From contig JAZNHR010000052.1 in the NCBI GenBank assembly GCA_045577075.1, positions 1 through 30,477 of the forward strand: DNA of 30,477 nt. Direction: 5' to 3'. The notes under the pieces are model-generated. The model was not told where the DNA came from. It made no database searches and was given only the letters and a program-made list of their open reading frames with translations. Positions 28,575 through 30,477 of this stretch are shown piece by piece. Each line of letters begins with the position of its first letter. Position 1 is the first letter of the stretch. Made by a program: the position numbers and the translations under genes. This stretch comes from SIG447 sp045577075 (GTDB taxonomy: Bacteria > Bacillota > Clostridia > UMGS1883 > UMGS1540).

Positions 28575-29555
28575 ATGAAACAGTCCAATCAAAAATTAAG
28601 ACTATTGTATCTTGCAAAAATTATAATGGAGCAGACGGATGAAGAGCATACCATCACCGTTCCCGAAATGATTGCCGCCCTTTCCAAGGTCGGCATATCC
28701 GCTGAGCGAAAAAGCATTTATGATGACCTGGAATATCTGCAGCTGTTCGGGCTTGACATCTGTTCGAGAAAATCCAGAACCACCGATTATTATATTGCGA
28801 GCCGCGACTTTGAGCTGCCGGAGCTGAAACTGCTGGTAGACAGCGTGCAGGCGTCCAAGTTTATCACGCAAAAAAAGAGCATGGAGCTTATCTCCAAAAT
28901 AGAAAAGCTGACAAGCCGTGCCAATGCACAAAAGCTACAAAGGCAGGTTTTTATTACCAACCGTGTAAAGGCCTTGAACGAACAAATTTATTATAACGTA
29001 GATAAAATTCACGAGGCAATTGCGGCAAACAAGCAAATTACTTTTCAGTACTTTAACCTAGACGTGAATAAACAAAAGGTATACCGTAAAAACGGGGGCT
29101 TGTATACGGAATCTCCCGTTTCCCTGACCTGGGACGATGAAAATTATTATCTCATTACATATAAAGAAAAGTATGATAATTATACCCACTACCGTGTAGA
29201 TAAAATGGAGCGGATTGTCCTGACAGAAGATGACAGAATTCTTTCAGACAGACCATTTGATTTGTCAAGCTACTCAAAGACAATGTTCCAGATGTTTGGA
29301 GGCGAAGAAACCGACGTTTCTATCGAATTTGATAATGACCTGGTAGGAGTTGTGTTTGACCGGTTCGGAACAGATATTCCAATCATCAAGAAGGACGAAA
29401 ACCATTTTATCTGCCATATTAAAGTTGCAGTTAGCCCACATTTTTTATCCTGGATTATGAGTTTTGGCAAACAGGCAAAGATTATATCTCCTGATTGCGT
29501 TGTTGAGGAAATGTATCAACTTGCAAGAGATATAACAGAAATTTATGAAAGATAA
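28575..29555 (+). CDS. HTH and WYL-domain transcriptional regulator
   Basis: A 326-aa regulator of the WYL type. The N-terminal winged helix (about residues 5-70) reads LRLLYLAKIIMEQTDEEHTI, MIAALSKVGISAERKSIYDD. The WYL domain (about 140-235) has ITFQYFNLDVNKQKVYRKNG, SPVSLTWDDENYYLITYKEK and YTHYRVDKMERIVL. A C-terminal extension follows, as in YafY-like proteins. WYL domains bind ligands such as nucleotides or single-stranded nucleic acid in some members. Ligand and targets here are unknown. Two adjacent ATGs (28572, 28575); spacing from AGGGGG favours 28575. It is divergent from the ECF sigma operon. Confidence 0.88.
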   Translation: MKQSNQKLRLLYLAKIIMEQTDEEHTITVPEMIAALSKVGISAERKSIYDDLEYLQLFGLDICSRKSRTTDYYIASRDFELPELKLLVDSVQASKFITQKKSMELISKIEKLTSRANAQKLQRQVFITNRVKALNEQIYYNVDKIHEAIAANKQITFQYFNLDVNKQKVYRKNGGLYTESPVSLTWDDENYYLITYKEKYDNYTHYRVDKMERIVLTEDDRILSDRPFDLSSYSKTMFQMFGGEETDVSIEFDNDLVGVVFDRFGTDIPIIKKDENHFICHIKVAVSPHFLSWIMSFGKQAKIISPDCVVEEMYQLARDITEIYER

Positions 29556-29627
29556 TCACGATGAATAGATTAATTTAATTAATTGGTAAGTATTATAATA
29601 ATCTTTTTACTGATGGAGGTGAGATTT

Positions 29628-29711
29628 ATGTCATCATACGGTGAGCCGAGCGTGACTTTTTGCGAAAGAGGAGCGGCAGCCGATAAAGTGAAGCCGTGTT
29701 TTAATAAATAA
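29628..29711 (+). CDS. Possible 27-aa small protein
   Basis: ATG 29628 is preceded by an excellent ribosome binding site, TGGAGGTGA at six bases, and the frame reads MSSYGEPSVTFCERGAAADK then VKPCFNK and TAA. Two cysteines are present. No family is recognised. The frame ends at the edge of the tRNA fragment's terminator hairpin. A TATAAT lies at 29594-29599 without a convincing -35. It may be a real small protein or the start of a gene cut by an insertion. Confidence 0.4.
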   Translation: MSSYGEPSVTFCERGAAADKVKPCFNK

Positions 29712-29738
29712 AAGACGGCAAACCATAAGGCTTGCCGT
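29703..29738 (-). terminator. Terminator of the tRNA-Ser fragment (minus strand)
   Basis: On the minus strand ACGGCAA (29738-29732) pairs with TTGCCGT (29721-29715), with two inner CC/GG pairs and an ATAA-type loop, followed by TTTTATTTATT. It lies five bases after the CCA end of the tRNA fragment, where a tRNA terminator belongs. Confidence 0.75.
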
Positions 29739-29742
29739 GACG

Positions 29743-29802
29743 TGGCGGAGATGCAGAGATTTGAACTCTGGCGCCGGTATTGCCGACCTACCGCATTTCG
29801 AG
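29743..29802 (-). other. 3' fragment of a tRNA-Ser(CGA) gene: probable attachment site scar
   Basis: On the minus strand the sequence starts at the anticodon loop CTCGAAA (anticodon CGA), then the 3' anticodon strand TGCGG, a long variable arm as in tRNA-Ser, the T arm CAGAG-TTCAAAT-CTCTG, the acceptor strand CATCTCC, discriminator G and encoded CCA. The 5' half is absent: bases before the loop (AGGAG) do not pair with TGCGG, and no GGAGATG is found upstream. The break at the anticodon loop is a known crossover place for tyrosine integrases in tRNA genes. Since the terminator is kept on the low-coordinate side, the inserted element should lie to the right. Confidence 0.72.
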
Positions 29803-29880
29803 CTCCTAGACACTCTTTTTAGATAGAGTAAATTAGCGGAAGTTAAAGGAACTTAAAAAGCGATAAAAACCGCATAAAAT

Positions 29881-29917
29881 CAAGGCTTTGAGGGCTTAAA
29901 ATCCTTCAAAGCCTTTG
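29881..29917. repeat. Inverted repeat near the element end
   Basis: AAGGCTTTGAGGG (29882-29894) pairs with CCTTCAAAGCCTT (29903-29915), 13 bp with one G-T, around an 8-base loop. There is a modest T run only in the minus direction, so it might end transcripts leaving the element, or be a recombination protein site. Confidence 0.55.
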
Positions 29918-29969
29918 CTGTTCTGGCATCTTTCGTATTGCCACTTTTAGATAGCTTTTTTGGGTTTTC

Positions 29970-30002
29970 GCTAGAAAAGTGCTAGAAAAATGTTAGAAAA
30001 AA
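29970..30002 (+). repeat. Three tandem 11-bp direct repeats
   Basis: GCTAGAAAAGT, GCTAGAAAAAT and GTTAGAAAAAA stand head to tail. The 11-bp period puts each copy on the same face of the helix, as for protein-binding iterons. They lie 170 bases from the tRNA scar, in the range of integrase arm-type sites. No integrase gene is in the window. Confidence 0.6.
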
Positions 30003-30083
30003 TATATGAAAGAATAAAACAGTTTAACAGAATAACTATACCTTAAAAACAAATAATAAAAAAGGGAAAACCTACTTAAAGCA

Positions 30084-30121
30084 TTGACAATTCCCTTAAT
30101 ATGTGATAATATTTAAGGGAA
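30084..30121 (+). promoter_or_regulatory. Promoter with embedded operator for the Fic gene
   Basis: TTGACA (30084-30089), 17 bases, TAATAT (30107-30112) with TGTGA before the -10. A perfect inverted repeat TTCCCTTAA (30091-30099) and TTAAGGGAA (30113-30121), 13 bases apart, covers the spacer, the -10 and the start point, so a bound dimer would shut the promoter. The rest of 29803-30083 holds only the repeats listed; I see no gene in it. Confidence 0.75.
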
Positions 30122-30139
30122 AGAAAGGAGGTTAAGGGC

Positions 30140-30477
30140 ATGAGAATGTTTAATTATTCGATAATAAAAGAACATAAATGGGATTCTGAAATTCTCGGTC
30201 TCGTAGCTGGCATATATAAAGAAGCTGGAAAACAGGACTTCTATTTAAAGATGCGCCCGGAAGAGCTTGAAAAACTTGTGGAAATCGCAAAGGTACAAAG
30301 CACAGAGTCTTCCAATGCAATCGAAGGTATCGTTGCAACAAATACACGTATTAAACAACTTGTAGCAGAAAAAACGACTCCCAGAACCCGTGATGAACAA
30401 GAAATTGCGGGATACAGAGATGCTCTTAATATTATCCATGAGAACTTTGATGCAATTCCAATTTCTAAAAACTATAT
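30140..30477 (+). CDS. Fic-domain protein, N-terminal part (runs off the window)
   Basis: The first 112 codons of a Fic protein. Visible is the Fic N-terminal domain: LGLVAGIYKEAGKQDFYLKM, then the inhibitory motif S58-x3-E62-G63 (SSNAIEG) and EQEIAGYRDALNIIHENF. Fic enzymes usually transfer AMP from ATP to protein hydroxyls. The S/T-x3-E-G/N helix blocks ATP in the active site and keeps the enzyme off. The catalytic HPFxxGNGR motif would lie beyond the window, so activity cannot be judged. AAAGGAGG lies seven bases before ATG 30140. The gene sits just inside the presumed integrated element and has an operator-covered promoter. Confidence 0.88.
   Translation, partial: MRMFNYSIIKEHKWDSEILGLVAGIYKEAGKQDFYLKMRPEELEKLVEIAKVQSTESSNAIEGIVATNTRIKQLVAEKTTPRTRDEQEIAGYRDALNIIHENFDAIPISKNY

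Noticed and set aside
29743..29830. Complete tRNA-Ser gene on the minus strand
   Set aside because: The 5' acceptor strand, D arm and 5' anticodon strand are missing; bases before the anticodon loop do not pair with the 3' strand.
29970..30002. CRISPR array
   Set aside because: The three repeats are only 11 bp and have no spacers between them.

Overview
The first 10.5 kb is the distal part of the bacterial S10-spc-alpha ribosomal protein cluster in the Bacillota order: tail of rpmC, rpsQ, rplN, rplX, rplE, rpsN (zinc type), rpsH, rplF, rplR, rpsE, rpmD, rplO, secY, adk, map, a KOW-domain protein, infA, rpmJ, rpsM, rpsK, rpsD, rpoA and rplQ. All are on the plus strand, tightly spaced, with strong AGGAGG-type ribosome binding sites and some TTG or GTG starts. 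The zinc-type S14, the zinc-lid adenylate kinase, the KOW gene between map and infA, SLH and SdpR/SdpI proteins, and extended -10 promoters point to a moderate-GC anaerobic Bacillota, most likely class Clostridia. This is inference, and no genus can be named from the sequence alone.

From 10.6 to 13.7 kb a minus-strand block carries a DUF5662-like protein, a YerC/TrpR-like regulator, a MecA-like ClpC adaptor, a self-cleaving LexA/CI-type (S24) repressor and endonuclease IV. Then come an unrecognised ORF, a PutP-type sodium/proline symporter, and a LacI-family regulator. The LacI gene is divergent from a sugar-utilisation remnant: what looks like an internally deleted GH13 glucosidase, a GNAT acetyltransferase and a GH28-like beta-helix protein.

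From 19.4 to 29.6 kb the window holds mostly envelope functions: a LiaF-C-like protein, an SLH-domain exported protein, GtrA, two zinc-ribbon membrane proteins, an SdpR/SdpI autorepressor-immunity pair, a YgjP-like metalloprotease, a TIGR04076-like protein, membrane proteins, an ECF sigma/anti-sigma pair and a WYL regulator. Between the LiaF-like and SLH genes lies a promoter-to-terminator unit with no convincing ORF. It folds into a long interrupted helix and is a strong candidate for a free-standing structured RNA (19877-20071).

The last 750 bases look like the edge of an integrated element. A 3' fragment of a tRNA-Ser(CGA) gene, cut at the anticodon loop and still carrying its terminator, is followed by an inverted repeat, three tandem 11-bp repeats and the start of a Fic-domain gene whose promoter is straddled by a perfect inverted repeat.

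Regulatory links visible in the sequence: the ECF sigma operon and the minus-strand membrane-anchored gene at 25617-26408 share the same ECF-type promoter (AAC-N17-CGTC). The sdpR promoter is flanked by two copies of ATTTAGA-N6-TCTAAAT. The LacI gene and the damaged operon have back-to-back consensus promoters.
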